A DNA stretch of 64,000 nucleotides from Clostridioides difficile (GTDB lineage Bacteria; Bacillota; Clostridia; Peptostreptococcales; Peptostreptococcaceae): positions 1,054,001 through 1,118,000 of the forward strand of contig CP103804.1 of the NCBI GenBank assembly GCA_024919175.1. Direction: 5' to 3'. Each line of letters opens with the position of its first letter. Positions within the stretch are counted from its first letter, which is position 1. The translations under genes were made by a program, and so were the position numbers. This document shows positions 8,769-17,300 of this stretch, one piece after another. The notes under the pieces are model-generated. The model saw nothing but the letters and a program-made list of their open reading frames with translations. It searched no databases and was not told the origin of the DNA.

Positions 8769-9510
8769 TTTTAAACAGCTCCTTATATGATTTATAGTTA
8801 TATCCATCAAAGAATGTAATACATTTCTCTAATAAGAATCTTATAACTTCATCAGCTTCTAGTGTTTCATAGAAGTTTAGCATTAATGTGTTGTATTCTT
8901 GTTTATGTTTAGCTGGTATTGATAGAACTCCTATATCATTACTTATAAGTATTAGGTTTGAGGTAAGTCTAGCAGTTCTTTTGTTACCATCATAAAAGAA
9001 TTGACAATAGGACAACCATAAATTTATTATTATAGCCTTTTCTAAGGGGTTAGTTATTTTATTTATGATATTTATGTCACTTGCAAATAAATCATTTAAT
9101 AGAGTGGCTTCTATGCACTCATATTGAGTAGTACCAGCTATACCTATGTTACCATTTCTAAAATCTCCAACGATTAGAGCTTCATCCTTTGCAACTATTT
9201 TATGTATAGAGCAAATTGTATCTTTATTTAAACATAAGTTTTCTTTGTTACTTAATTTTATTACATAATCCCATGATGATTTGATATTTAGTATTTGATT
9301 TTGGTCACTTAATTTATGTCCACCTACTGTTATACCATCAAGTAATGTTTGTACTTCTGGGAATGTAAAGGGGTTATTTTCTAGGTTACCCATATCATAT
9401 ACAAATTCACTTATCATTCTTCTAATGTATGTTAAAGTATATTTTTTATCTCCATTAGGTAGGTTAGTAGGGAATTTATACATGTATTTTGGTATATATG
9501 ATTTATTCAT
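8758..9510 (-). CDS. Class II Fic domain protein with altered catalytic histidine
   Basis: Fic proteins transfer AMP or other groups from nucleotides to target hydroxyls. This 250-residue protein has the class II layout: an inhibitory-helix region (NLENNPFTFPEVQTLLDG, about residues 42-59), then the core motif. The core reads QFFYDGNKR (residues 170-178) where the family has HPFxDGNGR, so the catalytic His is Gln here and the second Gly is Lys. It could be catalytically dead, regulatory, or of altered activity. It sits between the integrase and the repressor genes, a common place for mobile-element regulation genes. The start has AAGGAAGGAGC upstream. Confidence 0.87.
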   Translation of the reverse strand: MNKSYIPKYMYKFPTNLPNGDKKYTLTYIRRMISEFVYDMGNLENNPFTFPEVQTLLDGITVGGHKLSDQNQILNIKSSWDYVIKLSNKENLCLNKDTICSIHKIVAKDEALIVGDFRNGNIGIAGTTQYECIEATLLNDLFASDINIINKITNPLEKAIIINLWLSYCQFFYDGNKRTARLTSNLILISNDIGVLSIPAKHKQEYNTLMLNFYETLEADEVIRFLLEKCITFFDGYNYKSYKELFKNGN

Positions 9511-9607
9511 GATTGTAGCTCCTTCCTTATTTAATTCTTATCTAATTATGACTATATCAAAATTGATAATTAAATTTATATTTTGAAAATGTACAATACT
9601 AATATTT

Positions 9608-10090
9608 TTAATCCTCATCTTCAATAAGACCATTAGAGTTTTCTTGTATAAAATTTTCAACAAGACCATTTATCACCCAATTTAGATTTTTAGAGAAGTT
9701 TTTGAAATTAGAGAAGTTTATGTTAATTGGTTTTATTGTATCTGTATTATCTGTAATTTCAAACTTTGTTTTATAGTCTGTTTTTATATCATAATCATAA
9801 TTTTCTAATATGTGAATTACTAAATCAAACTCTTTATTAAATACTTTTAAATTAATATTATTATTTGTTAAAGTATCTAAATCATTTTCTTCAACAATGA
9901 GTTTATTTATAGCAATTGATAAAGCAGTAGCTATTTTTCTTATCATATCTAGACTAGGCATTCTTTGATTTTGCTCATATTTAGCTATAGCATGAACTGA
10001 ACAACCAATCTTGTTGGATAGCTCATCCCTTGACATATTTACCGATTTTCTATATTGTTTAATTTTTTCTCCGATTGTATTATTCATCAT
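9608..10090 (-). CDS. Xre-family transcriptional regulator
   Basis: A 160-residue protein with an N-terminal Cro/CI helix-turn-helix (residues about 8-62: SRDELSNKIGCSVHAIAKYE, RMPSLDMIRKIATAL) and an acidic C-terminal half without a recognised domain. Its start codon overlaps the upstream stop (ATGA at 10087-10090), and the ribosome site AAGGTG lies inside the upstream open frame, so translation is coupled. It is probably one of the maintenance regulators of the island. Confidence 0.88.
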   Translation of the reverse strand: MMNNTIGEKIKQYRKSVNMSRDELSNKIGCSVHAIAKYEQNQRMPSLDMIRKIATALSIAINKLIVEENDLDTLTNNNINLKVFNKEFDLVIHILENYDYDIKTDYKTKFEITDNTDTIKPININFSNFKNFSKNLNWVINGLVENFIQENSNGLIEDED

Positions 10091-10302
10091 AATTTCACCT
10101 TAAATATATTATCAAACAATGATTGTACTTTTACACATATAAAGGAGTTATTTTCTAGATTATCTATATCATATACTAACTTACTAATAATTCTTTTAAT
10201 GTATGCTAGATTATATTTTTTATCTCCATGAAATAAATTAGTAGGGCATTTATATGTGTATTTTAGCATATATGATTTATTTATAATTGTAACTCCATTC
10301 AT
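10087..10302 (-). pseudogene. N-terminal fragment of a Fic protein (duplicated leader)
   Basis: A 71-codon frame whose product matches the first 59 residues of the Fic protein at 8758-9510 (NKSYMLKYTYKCPTNLFHGD versus NKSYIPKYMYKFPTNLPNGD; NLENNSF versus NLENNPF) and then ends. The Fic core is missing, so it cannot be an enzyme. It is translationally coupled to the regulator downstream and may simply act as that gene's leader after a duplication and deletion. Confidence 0.75.
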
Positions 10303-10340
10303 AGTTTTTTATCATTGCTTTAGATAGTATTGATATTATT

Positions 10341-11105
10341 TTATATTTTATTTAGTAGTTTTTTTATTTCTTTAAGTGTATTTTCAAGCTTTTCATTTTT
10401 TTCCTTTAATTCATTATTTTCTTGTAATAATTTAAAGTAATCATTATTTTTAATAGCAATATTTTCTTTTTGAGATATTAATTTTTTTAGTCGAATATTA
10501 CTCCCATTATCTGTTGGGTCACTAAAGTAATCATAGATTGTTTCTATATTTTCTTCTGATAGACCAATATCTAATAATTCATCAATTGATTGTTTTGTAA
10601 GAACATCATTTTTAATAATTTCTTTTATGTCATCAGGATGTAATGAAAAATCTAATTCAGTATTAGATATACAATCTGAAAGTATCCAATTATAAACTTG
10701 ATTTTCATTTAGTTCTAATTTTTCACCAAGTTTATAATATTGGTCTTTATCAGACCAAGCACCTAGCAATAAACTTGAGGTAATTCTAATATCATCATCT
10801 TCCATAAGATTTGAAATAGCATTTAAAAATTCATCAAAAGAATAGTATTCTTCTGGGAATAAAGACTGTAAAAAGTATAAAACATCTTCATTAGTCATTA
10901 CTTCATTTTCAATATCAAAATAAAAGATAGTCTTTTCAATTTTCAAAGCTTTAGCGAGTTTTGATAAGGTATCTATACTAGGGATTCTTTTATCATTTTC
11001 ATAATTTATTAGAGCATTTCTTGAGATGCCACTAATTTCAGCAAGTTGAATCTGTGTTAGTTCTTTTTGTTTTCTTATATTTTTTAAGTTTTTTCCAATT
11101 TGCAA
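10341..11105 (-). CDS. Xre-family repressor, divergent to the replication genes
   Basis: A protein of about 254 residues with an N-terminal Cro/CI helix-turn-helix (residues 1-60: IRKQKELTQIQLAEISGISR, RIPSIDTLSKLAKALKI), a central acidic region and a C-terminal coiled coil (LLQENNELKEKNEKLENTLK). TTG at 11105 with GAGGTGAT upstream is preferred; a TTG at 11135 is possible. It faces the rightward regulator/excisionase/replication operon across a 146-bp divergent promoter region. That is the position of the master repressor (Stl-like) in phage-inducible islands; the role is inferred. Confidence 0.85.
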   Translation of the reverse strand: MQIGKNLKNIRKQKELTQIQLAEISGISRNALINYENDKRIPSIDTLSKLAKALKIEKTIFYFDIENEVMTNEDVLYFLQSLFPEEYYSFDEFLNAISNLMEDDDIRITSSLLLGAWSDKDQYYKLGEKLELNENQVYNWILSDCISNTELDFSLHPDDIKEIIKNDVLTKQSIDELLDIGLSEENIETIYDYFSDPTDNGSNIRLKKLISQKENIAIKNNDYFKLLQENNELKEKNEKLENTLKEIKKLLNKI

Positions 11106-11173
11106 TATTATCACCTCGTATAAAGTATAGCCCAAAAGTACACAAATGAGAACAGAAAAATAATATATTTTTA

Positions 11174-11231
11174 TTGACAGTACACATATGTCGACATTAT
11201 AATTAAAATGTAAAGTTTACGAATGTAAACT
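11174..11231 (+). promoter_or_regulatory. Rightward promoter with operator-like inverted repeat
   Basis: TTGACA (11174-11179) and TATAAT (11198-11203) are separated by 18 bp. The perfect inverted repeat AGTTTAC-GAAT-GTAAACT lies at 11214-11231, over the expected start site, and is a good candidate operator for the flanking helix-turn-helix proteins. Confidence 0.7.
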
Positions 11232-11251
11232 AGAAAAAAGGAGGAAAAAGT

Positions 11252-11452
11252 ATGGGAATCAATTTAAAAATATTTAGGATTAAAAAAGGTCTAAAGCAAC
11301 AAGAACTAGCAGATAGAGTTGGTATATCAAGATATTATTTGTCAAACTTGGAAACAGGTAAGGCTAATAATCCAAGCAATGATTTGATGATTAAACTATC
11401 TAGAGCTTTAGATACAACAGTAGAAGAATTATTTTTTAGTAAGGAGGAATAA
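11252..11452 (+). CDS. Small Xre/Cro-type regulator
   Basis: A 66-residue single helix-turn-helix protein (KQQELADRVGISRYYLSNLE). First gene of the rightward operon, with AAAGGAGG ahead of the ATG. By position it corresponds to a Cro/Str-like activator or antirepressor opposite the leftward repressor. The next start is 3 bp after its stop. Confidence 0.88.
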   Translation: MGINLKIFRIKKGLKQQELADRVGISRYYLSNLETGKANNPSNDLMIKLSRALDTTVEELFFSKEE

Positions 11453-11455
11453 AGT

Positions 11456-11770
11456 ATGAAAGAGAATAATAATTTAGAAGTTTTAAAGACATTACAAGCT
11501 ACTTTAAACATTATTGTAAAGAATGAAGAAGAAGCACAAGAAAAAAAGCAAGGATATAAAGTTATTGAAAATGCGAAAAGAAATAAAGCTGAACTTATAA
11601 CATGTAAGGAAGCATCGAAACTTTATCCTATAGGAGAATCAAAATTTAGGCAGTTATGTCATTCTAAAAATAAAGGATTCCCTTGTATATGGATAAATAA
11701 TCGAGTATACATAATAAAAAATAAATTGGATGATTGGTTTATTGAAAATGCAAATGGTATCAAGTTATAG
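11456..11770 (+). CDS. Excisionase-like DNA-binding protein
   Basis: A 104-residue protein: a charged N-terminal helix, then a MerR/excisionase-type winged helix (residues about 45-100: TCKEASKLYPIGESKFRQLC, PCIWINNRVYIIKNKLDDWF). This matches the HTH_17/excisionase pattern, so it probably acts as recombination directionality factor for the integrase, bending DNA near the element ends. AAGGAGGAA precedes its start. It lies directly after the small regulator and before the replication gene, the usual xis position in such islands. Confidence 0.75.
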   Translation: MKENNNLEVLKTLQATLNIIVKNEEEAQEKKQGYKVIENAKRNKAELITCKEASKLYPIGESKFRQLCHSKNKGFPCIWINNRVYIIKNKLDDWFIENANGIKL

Positions 11771-11791
11771 TCTTAAAGTAGGTGTTTGTAA

Positions 11792-12535
11792 TTGAGCAAT
11801 AAAGGGTGGATAAAGCTTTATAGGGAGTTGTTGGATAAATCAATTTGGAAAGACATTAAACCAGAAAGAAAAGTAATATTAATAACTATATTACTTATGG
11901 CTAGTCATAAAGAAAACCATGTTTTTATAGATAATAAAAGGATAAAAATAAAATCTGGACAATTTATTTCTTCATATAGCAAAATAGCTGAAAGATGTGG
12001 TAAAGGAGTTAGTTATCAAATGGTTAGAAGTTGTTTGTTGGTTTTTAAAAATGCTGGTTTTCTAACATATGAAACAACAAACAAATATATAGTCATAACT
12101 ATTGAAAACTGGGAGCTTTACCAAGAGAACATAGAAAATCAACAACCTAATCAACAGACGATTAACAATCAATCAACAACAATCAAGAATATAAAGAATG
12201 AAAATAATATTATATATAGTGAAATTATAAGCAAATTTAACTCAACTTGTATTGAACTTTCAAAGGTCAAGAAACTAACAGATACAAGAAAGAGGAGAAT
12301 AAATTCAAGAATAAAAGAATATGATAAAGAAACTATATTAGAGGTTATAAATATAGTTAGTAAAACAAGTTTTCTGAATGGAAATAATAATACAGGATGG
12401 AAAGCAAACTTTGATTGGATAATGAATTCAAGTAATTTTACCAAGATACTAGAGGGCAATTATCATAGCAAGGAAATTGTCATAAATAAAGAGACAGCAA
12501 TATATAATCCAGATGACTCACAATTAAAGTGGTAA
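11792..12535 (+). CDS. Phage-type replication initiator / DnaD-like protein
   Basis: A 247-residue protein. The N-terminal domain (KGWIKLYRELLDKSIWKDIK, LITILLMASHKENHVFI, MVRSCLLVFKNAGFLTYE) is the winged-helix replisome-organiser type found in phages and Gram-positive islands. A Gln/Asn-rich linker (residues about 110-130) follows, and the C-terminus (RINSRIKEYDKETILEVINI, WKANFDWIMNSSNFTKILEG) resembles the DnaD-like C-domain that contacts the helicase. TTG start at 11792 with TAGGTG upstream. The replicative helicase gene follows, so the pair would start island replication. Confidence 0.8.
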   Translation: MSNKGWIKLYRELLDKSIWKDIKPERKVILITILLMASHKENHVFIDNKRIKIKSGQFISSYSKIAERCGKGVSYQMVRSCLLVFKNAGFLTYETTNKYIVITIENWELYQENIENQQPNQQTINNQSTTIKNIKNENNIIYSEIISKFNSTCIELSKVKKLTDTRKRRINSRIKEYDKETILEVINIVSKTSFLNGNNNTGWKANFDWIMNSSNFTKILEGNYHSKEIVINKETAIYNPDDSQLKW

Positions 12536-12547
12536 GGAGGTTATATT

Positions 12548-13696
12548 ATAAACAATTCAAACAACTTAATTAAAAATACAGAAGCAGAGCAATCAATATT
12601 AGGAAGCATTTTATTAGATTCAACAATAGTGGAAGAGTTAGAGCAAATGTTAAATGAAGACATGTTTTATCATGATGGACATAAATACATATTTAATGCT
12701 ATAAAAGAAATAAATAAGAGAAATGAAGTAATAGATATAATAACTCTTACAGAAGAATTAAAGAGAAAAGGTCATTTGAATAATATTGGAGGTATAAGCT
12801 ATATCACTAGTTTGTCAACAATAGTTCCAACAGTATCAAATTTCATGAGTTATGTAAGTATAGTTATTGAAAAATACAAAAATAGAAATATAATTGATAA
12901 ATTCAATAAGTTCAATCTTGGAGAAATAGATGATAATACTCTTATATATCAGTTAGAAAATGATATAAATAAGGCTAATCAGAAATTAATAAAAAAGGAT
13001 TCAAGTATAACAGCCATATCAGAGAGAGCATTTGAATATATAAATGATGAAATAAATGAAGGTATTAAGACTGGAATAAAGTTCTTAGATGATACTATAG
13101 GAGGTTTATATGGGGGTGAACTAACTACAATAGCAGCTAAAAGTGGAAGAGGTAAAACAGCATTGGCGTTACAAATACTTAGAAATGTAATATTTCAAGG
13201 TAAGAAAGTACTTTTTATAAGTGGAGAAATGAGCGATGTACAGATTCTGTTTAGAAATATAGCCTCACTAACTGGAATATCAGTTGTAAAAATGAAAAAT
13301 AGAAATCTAAACGATGATGAAATAGTCAAATATATACAAGCTTTAAGCATAATAAATCAAGAAAATAATCTTTATATAAATGACTCTGTAAATACAGTAT
13401 CAGGAATAAAGAGAGAAATAAAGAGTATTAAGCCTAGTTTAGTAATAATTGACTATTTGCAAATTTTGGATTATGAAGGTAAAGAAGTAGGAGAAGCTAA
13501 ATTTGCTGACTTATCAAGGCAAATAAAAAAGATTACTTTAGATTTTAATATACCAGTTATTCAGCTTGCTCAATTAAATGATGAATTGAAAGATGAAAGA
13601 CCTAAAGGGGATAGGGTAATGAGAAGCTCAAAGCAGATATATATGGATTCTAATTCAGTTATATATATTCATAGACCTACAGAAAAAGAAGCATGA
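12548..13696 (+). CDS. DnaB-like replicative helicase, non-AUG start and short C-terminus
   Basis: RecA-fold hexameric helicase. The N-terminal domain begins NTEAEQSILGSILLDS, which lies upstream of the first GTG (12629), so translation must start earlier. AAGGAGG at 12534-12540 is followed only by ATT (12545) or ATA (12548), and no ATG/GTG/TTG is available. Walker A is AAKSGRGKTALAL; Walker B is LVIIDYLQIL; RSSKQIYMDSNSVIYIHR is the C-terminal motif. At about 382 residues it stops soon after that point, about 50 residues shorter than full DnaB. A downstream stretch (IIRGNKDLKYNEFRFKYL, about 13759-13815) looks like its lost tail. It may be hypomorphic or dead. Confidence 0.82.
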   Translation: MNNSNNLIKNTEAEQSILGSILLDSTIVEELEQMLNEDMFYHDGHKYIFNAIKEINKRNEVIDIITLTEELKRKGHLNNIGGISYITSLSTIVPTVSNFMSYVSIVIEKYKNRNIIDKFNKFNLGEIDDNTLIYQLENDINKANQKLIKKDSSITAISERAFEYINDEINEGIKTGIKFLDDTIGGLYGGELTTIAAKSGRGKTALALQILRNVIFQGKKVLFISGEMSDVQILFRNIASLTGISVVKMKNRNLNDDEIVKYIQALSIINQENNLYINDSVNTVSGIKREIKSIKPSLVIIDYLQILDYEGKEVGEAKFADLSRQIKKITLDFNIPVIQLAQLNDELKDERPKGDRVMRSSKQIYMDSNSVIYIHRPTEKEA

Positions 13697-13813
13697 TTTA
13701 TTGAACAATAGATAAATTATGTTTCAAGAAGTGTTGAAGGATAAATATAAATCTTAATTAGAGGTAATAAAGATTTAAAATATAATGAGTTTAGATTTAA
13801 ATACTTATTAGAA

Positions 13814-13852
13814 AAAGGTAGTTGCCATATAAATATAACAACTACCTTTATA
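13814..13852 (+). terminator. Terminator after the replication genes
   Basis: AAAGGTAGTTG / CAACTACCTTT hairpin with a short AT-rich tail. A weaker look-alike (AACTACTTTTATAAATTAGA) lies at about 16918-16940, beyond the restriction-modification genes. Confidence 0.65.
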
Positions 13853-13930
13853 AATTAGGTACTTAATGTACACTAACCTAGCAACTTAAGTATATATTAA
13901 GTGCCTGATGAAAGTCAAGGAGGTACTAAA

Positions 13931-14206
13931 ATGTATGATGAAATTATAGAAATATATTTTGATTATTGGATAAATGAACACATGTATAGAGATATTTTAG
14001 AAAAAGACGAGTATTATATTGAATGTTGGAAAGAAATTAGAGAGATTAATAAATTATTAGAAAAGAGCTTATCAGGAGAAAATGAAATACATAAATTAAT
14101 GGAATTAAATGATTTATTTAATTCTCTGATGGAATTTGAAAGAGAACTTAGTTATAAACTTGGATTTAAGGCAGGAGCTATGTTTATAATTGAATTATTA
14201 AAGTAA
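13931..14206 (+). CDS. DUF6809-like small protein
   Basis: A 91-residue acidic, all-helical protein (EIIEIYFDYWINEHMYRDIL, LEKSLSGENEIHKLMELNDL, FKAGAMFIIELLK). ATG 13931 has AAGGAGGT upstream and is preferred to an in-frame TTG/GTG-type extension. The layout matches the short DUF6809-type proteins common in Clostridial mobile elements; their function is unknown. A decayed copy lies at 18965-19165 on the other side of the restriction-modification and ApeA genes. Confidence 0.65.
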   Translation: MYDEIIEIYFDYWINEHMYRDILEKDEYYIECWKEIREINKLLEKSLSGENEIHKLMELNDLFNSLMEFERELSYKLGFKAGAMFIIELLK

Positions 14207-14296
14207 TTAGTTCAGATAGATATATTTAAAGTTTAAATTCAAGTATTAATAAATAAAACTTATGATATATTTTAGACTTGCTAATTGTATGTATTT

Positions 14297-14352
14297 AAAA
14301 AGCTATAAGTAATTTTGTATTTACATAAATTAACTTATAGCTCAATTTTTAT
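14297..14352. terminator. Bidirectional terminator between convergent genes
   Basis: AAAGCTATAAGTTAATTT-type hairpin (GCTATAAGT... / ...ACTTATAGC, 14301-14341), followed by TCAATTTTTATT on the right and A-rich on the left. It serves the small gene and the leftward restriction gene. Confidence 0.65.
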
Positions 14353-14428
14353 TAGAATATAAATTTAGCAAAATATATTTCATTTACTATTTTAAAAATG
14401 TAAACTATATCACTTGATCATTTTTATA

Positions 14429-15145
14429 TTACTTTTGATTGAATAAAGATTTATCTTTAGAAATTTCATCAGCTAGATTGGATATTGTATCATTAAGTAA
14501 AATAGTACAATCCTCTTCTAAAGCAGATTGAGCAATTGTATCTATTAAATCAAAATAAAAGTTTTCATCGCCAGTAAGTCTATACCAAAAATCTTGACCA
14601 ACAATTACTGGATACTCTTCATTAATTTTTTTATAGTGAGCATTAAGCTCATTTTCTGTTCCATAAAAAACGCCGACAATTAAGTCATTATAAGATAATG
14701 AAAGTCCATTTGTTCTAGCAAGTCTTTTAACTGAGCTAAAGTGGTCAATTATAGTTTTAACATCGTCTTTATTAATAGTGTTTGGTCCAGCTTTAATTTG
14801 ACAGAATTTTCTTCTACCATCAATACAATCAATAAACTCTATATCAATGCCAGAAGTTGTAGAGGCAAAACCATCTAAAGTGGTAATACAGAATTTTTGT
14901 AAATTAGTTCCGAAGGACGTATTAATCGAAGTGCCTAGAACTCTTGGATAAATCAATGCTTTAGCAATATCTTCAGGTTTATTTGATCCTGTTAAGAAAC
15001 TAGCTAAGTATTTAACTAAAAAAGGATTTATATTAAATGCTTTTAAATTTAACTTAATAGTATTCTTTTTATGATTAGCAACCAAAATATTTGTAAAAAA
15101 ATCTTTGGATTTATCTAGTATTTTTTGTTTTTCTAATTCAGTCAT
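14429..15145 (-). CDS. Type II restriction endonuclease (PmeII-like)
   Basis: Cuts DNA that lacks the modification made by the divergent methyltransferase. The 238-residue protein has a PD-(D/E)XK-type site: Asp101 in GIDIEFID and Gln116-Ile-Lys118 in KFCQIKAGPNTINKDDV, with Gln in place of the usual Glu. The surrounding blocks (YPRVLGTSINTSFGT, VGVFYGT, VGQDFWYRLTGD) match the PmeII-type family as I recall it. The ribosome site AGGGGGAT is six bases before the ATG. It is divergent to the methyltransferase gene across a 211-bp region with a strong inverted repeat. The recognition sequence cannot be deduced. Confidence 0.85.
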   Translation of the reverse strand: MTELEKQKILDKSKDFFTNILVANHKKNTIKLNLKAFNINPFLVKYLASFLTGSNKPEDIAKALIYPRVLGTSINTSFGTNLQKFCITTLDGFASTTSGIDIEFIDCIDGRRKFCQIKAGPNTINKDDVKTIIDHFSSVKRLARTNGLSLSYNDLIVGVFYGTENELNAHYKKINEEYPVIVGQDFWYRLTGDENFYFDLIDTIAQSALEEDCTILLNDTISNLADEISKDKSLFNQK

Positions 15146-15289
15146 AAAATAATCCCCCTAAAAAGTATTAATGTCATTATACAATATATTCCATAATATG
15201 TAAAATTATGAGGTCATATTAGGTTGTTTATAGATATTTTATTTTAAGTTTTTATAACTACTTACATAAAAATTAAAATTATGATAATA

Positions 15290-15332
15290 TATCCTTAAAT
15301 AGTTAATGTATTTTATTAACTATTTAAGGGTA
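15290..15332. promoter_or_regulatory. Large inverted repeat between restriction and methyltransferase genes
   Basis: CTTAAATAGTTAAT / ATTAACTATTTAAG, a perfect 14-bp repeat with a 7-base spacer, extended by TATATCC / GGGTATA. It lies 25 bp before the methyltransferase start and in the divergent promoter region. The methyltransferase has its own helix-turn-helix domain; related C5-methyltransferases repress their own promoters, so this is a likely operator. Confidence 0.7.
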
Positions 15333-15356
15333 TATTATCTATAAGAGGTGAACTAA

Positions 15357-16784
15357 ATGAAAAAAATAACTATTGATAAAAATAGAGTGAGAAAAATTAT
15401 GAAAGAGAAAAATATAAGAAGTCAGAATCAACTGGCATTAAATATGGGCATAACTAAGAATCAGTTATCTGCAATATTATCAGAAAAATTTACACCTATA
15501 AAAAGCAATGTAGAAAAATTATGTGAAGTGTTAGATATTGGATTTGATGAAATTATGTGTTTGGAAGATGTAAATGAAAAGCAACTGAAATTTACAAATA
15601 TTTGTAGCAGTAATGAAGATTGTATAGAGCATAGAGATTGTACATATAAAGAACTCAGTGAATATGAATTAAATCCTAAAAAGGGAAATAAAAGTAATAA
15701 ACATGTAGATATAAGCAATGTATTAGCTAAAAGAGCATATACATGTGTTGAATTATTTGCAGGAGCAGGAGGATTAGCATTAGGCCTTGAAAAAGCTGGC
15801 TTTAAAGATGTAGGATTAGTAGAATGGGATAAATATGCTTGTGATACATTAAAATTAAATAGACCAGATTGGAATGTTATACAGGGTGACATTGTTAAAA
15901 TAGCAGAAAATGGAATAAAAAATTATATTGATAATAATATAGAGATAGATTTGCTATCAGGTGGTTATCCATGCCAGGCATTTAGCTATGCGGGTAAGAA
16001 GTTAGGGTTAGAGGACGTAAGAGGGACATTATTTTATTCCTATGCTAAAATTCTAGAAGAGTTAAAGCCTAAGGTGTTTTTAGCAGAGAATGTTAGAGGT
16101 CTTGTATCTCATGATGATGGAAAAACATTAAAGACTATGATAGATGTATTTAGTGAGATTGGATACAATGTAAAATATGAGATACTAAAGGCTGTAAACT
16201 ATGGAGTTGCACAAAAGAGAGAAAGAGTTATTATAATAGGAACAAGAAAAGATTTGTCACATGTGGATTTTAAGTTCCCTAAACCGTTTGAATATATTGC
16301 TACATTAAGAGATGCACTTAAAAATGTTCCAAAATCTGAAGGAGCTAGATATCCTGAGAAGAAGAAAAAAGTGTTAGATATGGTACCACCAGGTGGTTGT
16401 TGGATAGATTTACCAGAGAAGGTGGCAAGAGATTATATGGGAAAAAGCTATTATAGTGGTGGTGGAAAAAGAGGTATGGCAAGGAGAATAAGTTGGGATG
16501 AACCATGCCTAACTTTAACATGTAGTCCTGCACAAAAGCAAACTGAAAGGTGTCATCCAGATGAGACTAGACCATTCACAACTAGAGAGTATGCTAGAAT
16601 TCAAAGTTTTCCTGATGAATGGGAGTTTACAGGGTCAGTTAGTCAGGTGTACAAGCAGATAGGAAATGCAGTTCCTGTTAAACTAGGAAAGGCCGTTGGA
16701 TTAAGTATAGTAGATTATCTTAATAAAATAGAAGTATATAGTAATGAAGAAGTCGCAATAACTGAAGAAGAGTATGTAATTTAA
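15357..16784 (+). CDS. DNA (cytosine-5) methyltransferase with N-terminal HTH
   Basis: Methylates cytosine in the target of the adjacent restriction enzyme using S-adenosylmethionine. The 475 residues comprise an Xre-type helix-turn-helix (1-68: SQNQLALNMGITKNQLSAIL), a linker, then the catalytic domain. Motif I is VELFAGAGGLALGLEKAGF (131-149), motif IV is GGYPCQAFS with catalytic Cys206, motif VI is ENVRGL (244-249), motif VIII is QKRERVIIIG, and motif X is QIGNAVPVKLG near 446. All key residues are present. Fusion to a helix-turn-helix suggests autoregulation, with dual control of the restriction gene. Confidence 0.96.
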   Translation: MKKITIDKNRVRKIMKEKNIRSQNQLALNMGITKNQLSAILSEKFTPIKSNVEKLCEVLDIGFDEIMCLEDVNEKQLKFTNICSSNEDCIEHRDCTYKELSEYELNPKKGNKSNKHVDISNVLAKRAYTCVELFAGAGGLALGLEKAGFKDVGLVEWDKYACDTLKLNRPDWNVIQGDIVKIAENGIKNYIDNNIEIDLLSGGYPCQAFSYAGKKLGLEDVRGTLFYSYAKILEELKPKVFLAENVRGLVSHDDGKTLKTMIDVFSEIGYNVKYEILKAVNYGVAQKRERVIIIGTRKDLSHVDFKFPKPFEYIATLRDALKNVPKSEGARYPEKKKKVLDMVPPGGCWIDLPEKVARDYMGKSYYSGGGKRGMARRISWDEPCLTLTCSPAQKQTERCHPDETRPFTTREYARIQSFPDEWEFTGSVSQVYKQIGNAVPVKLGKAVGLSIVDYLNKIEVYSNEEVAITEEEYVI

Positions 16785-16818
16785 CTATTATGTAGATATT
16801 TGTATATAATCACTAAAA

Positions 16819-16858
16819 ATGCTAGTTTTAAATGACTAGTATTTTTTATTTTTGTGGT
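16819..16858 (+). terminator. Terminator after the methyltransferase gene
   Basis: AATGCTAGTTTTAAATGACTAGTATT hairpin region followed by TTTTATTTTTG. It closely resembles the hairpin just after ssrA (5465-5497), suggesting a shared origin by recombination. Confidence 0.65.
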
Positions 16859-17300
16859 AAAATTTTATATTGCAACTTAGTGATAGAAAAATTTAAAAGA
16901 GGTAATTATCAAATGCAAAAACTACTTTTATAAATTAGATATTTTTAATATATACATAAGTTAAGTGTGTTTTAAGTGTAATGATATAAGCAATGTATTT
17001 TGATTATCTGACAATATAAGAATGTGATATAATAATTTTAAGAATGTCTAGAATAATAACGCAAGAAGAAGAACATGCTAATACCTAAATTAGAACCTAG
17101 TGATAGATAAAGGGAATTTGATAAATTGAATTTTAATTCAAAATAGATGATTTTAATCTATTTTAATGTTGGAGTGAATAGTAAAAAGTTTAATATAGCA
17201 ACGTAAAAAATTTCTTTTAAAGAATAAAAGTGGAAATAAAATATATTGATAATTTATTTTGAATCTGGTTGATAATAGACGGAAAGGTATTTAAATAAAT
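16859..17300. other. Non-coding gap with decayed sequence and a 9-bp inverted repeat
   Basis: No gene seen. The inverted repeat AAAATAGAT / ATCTATTTT lies at 17140-17164, about 140 bp before the ApeA-like gene. The part at 16880-16985 weakly matches 13803-13910. Confidence 0.45.
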
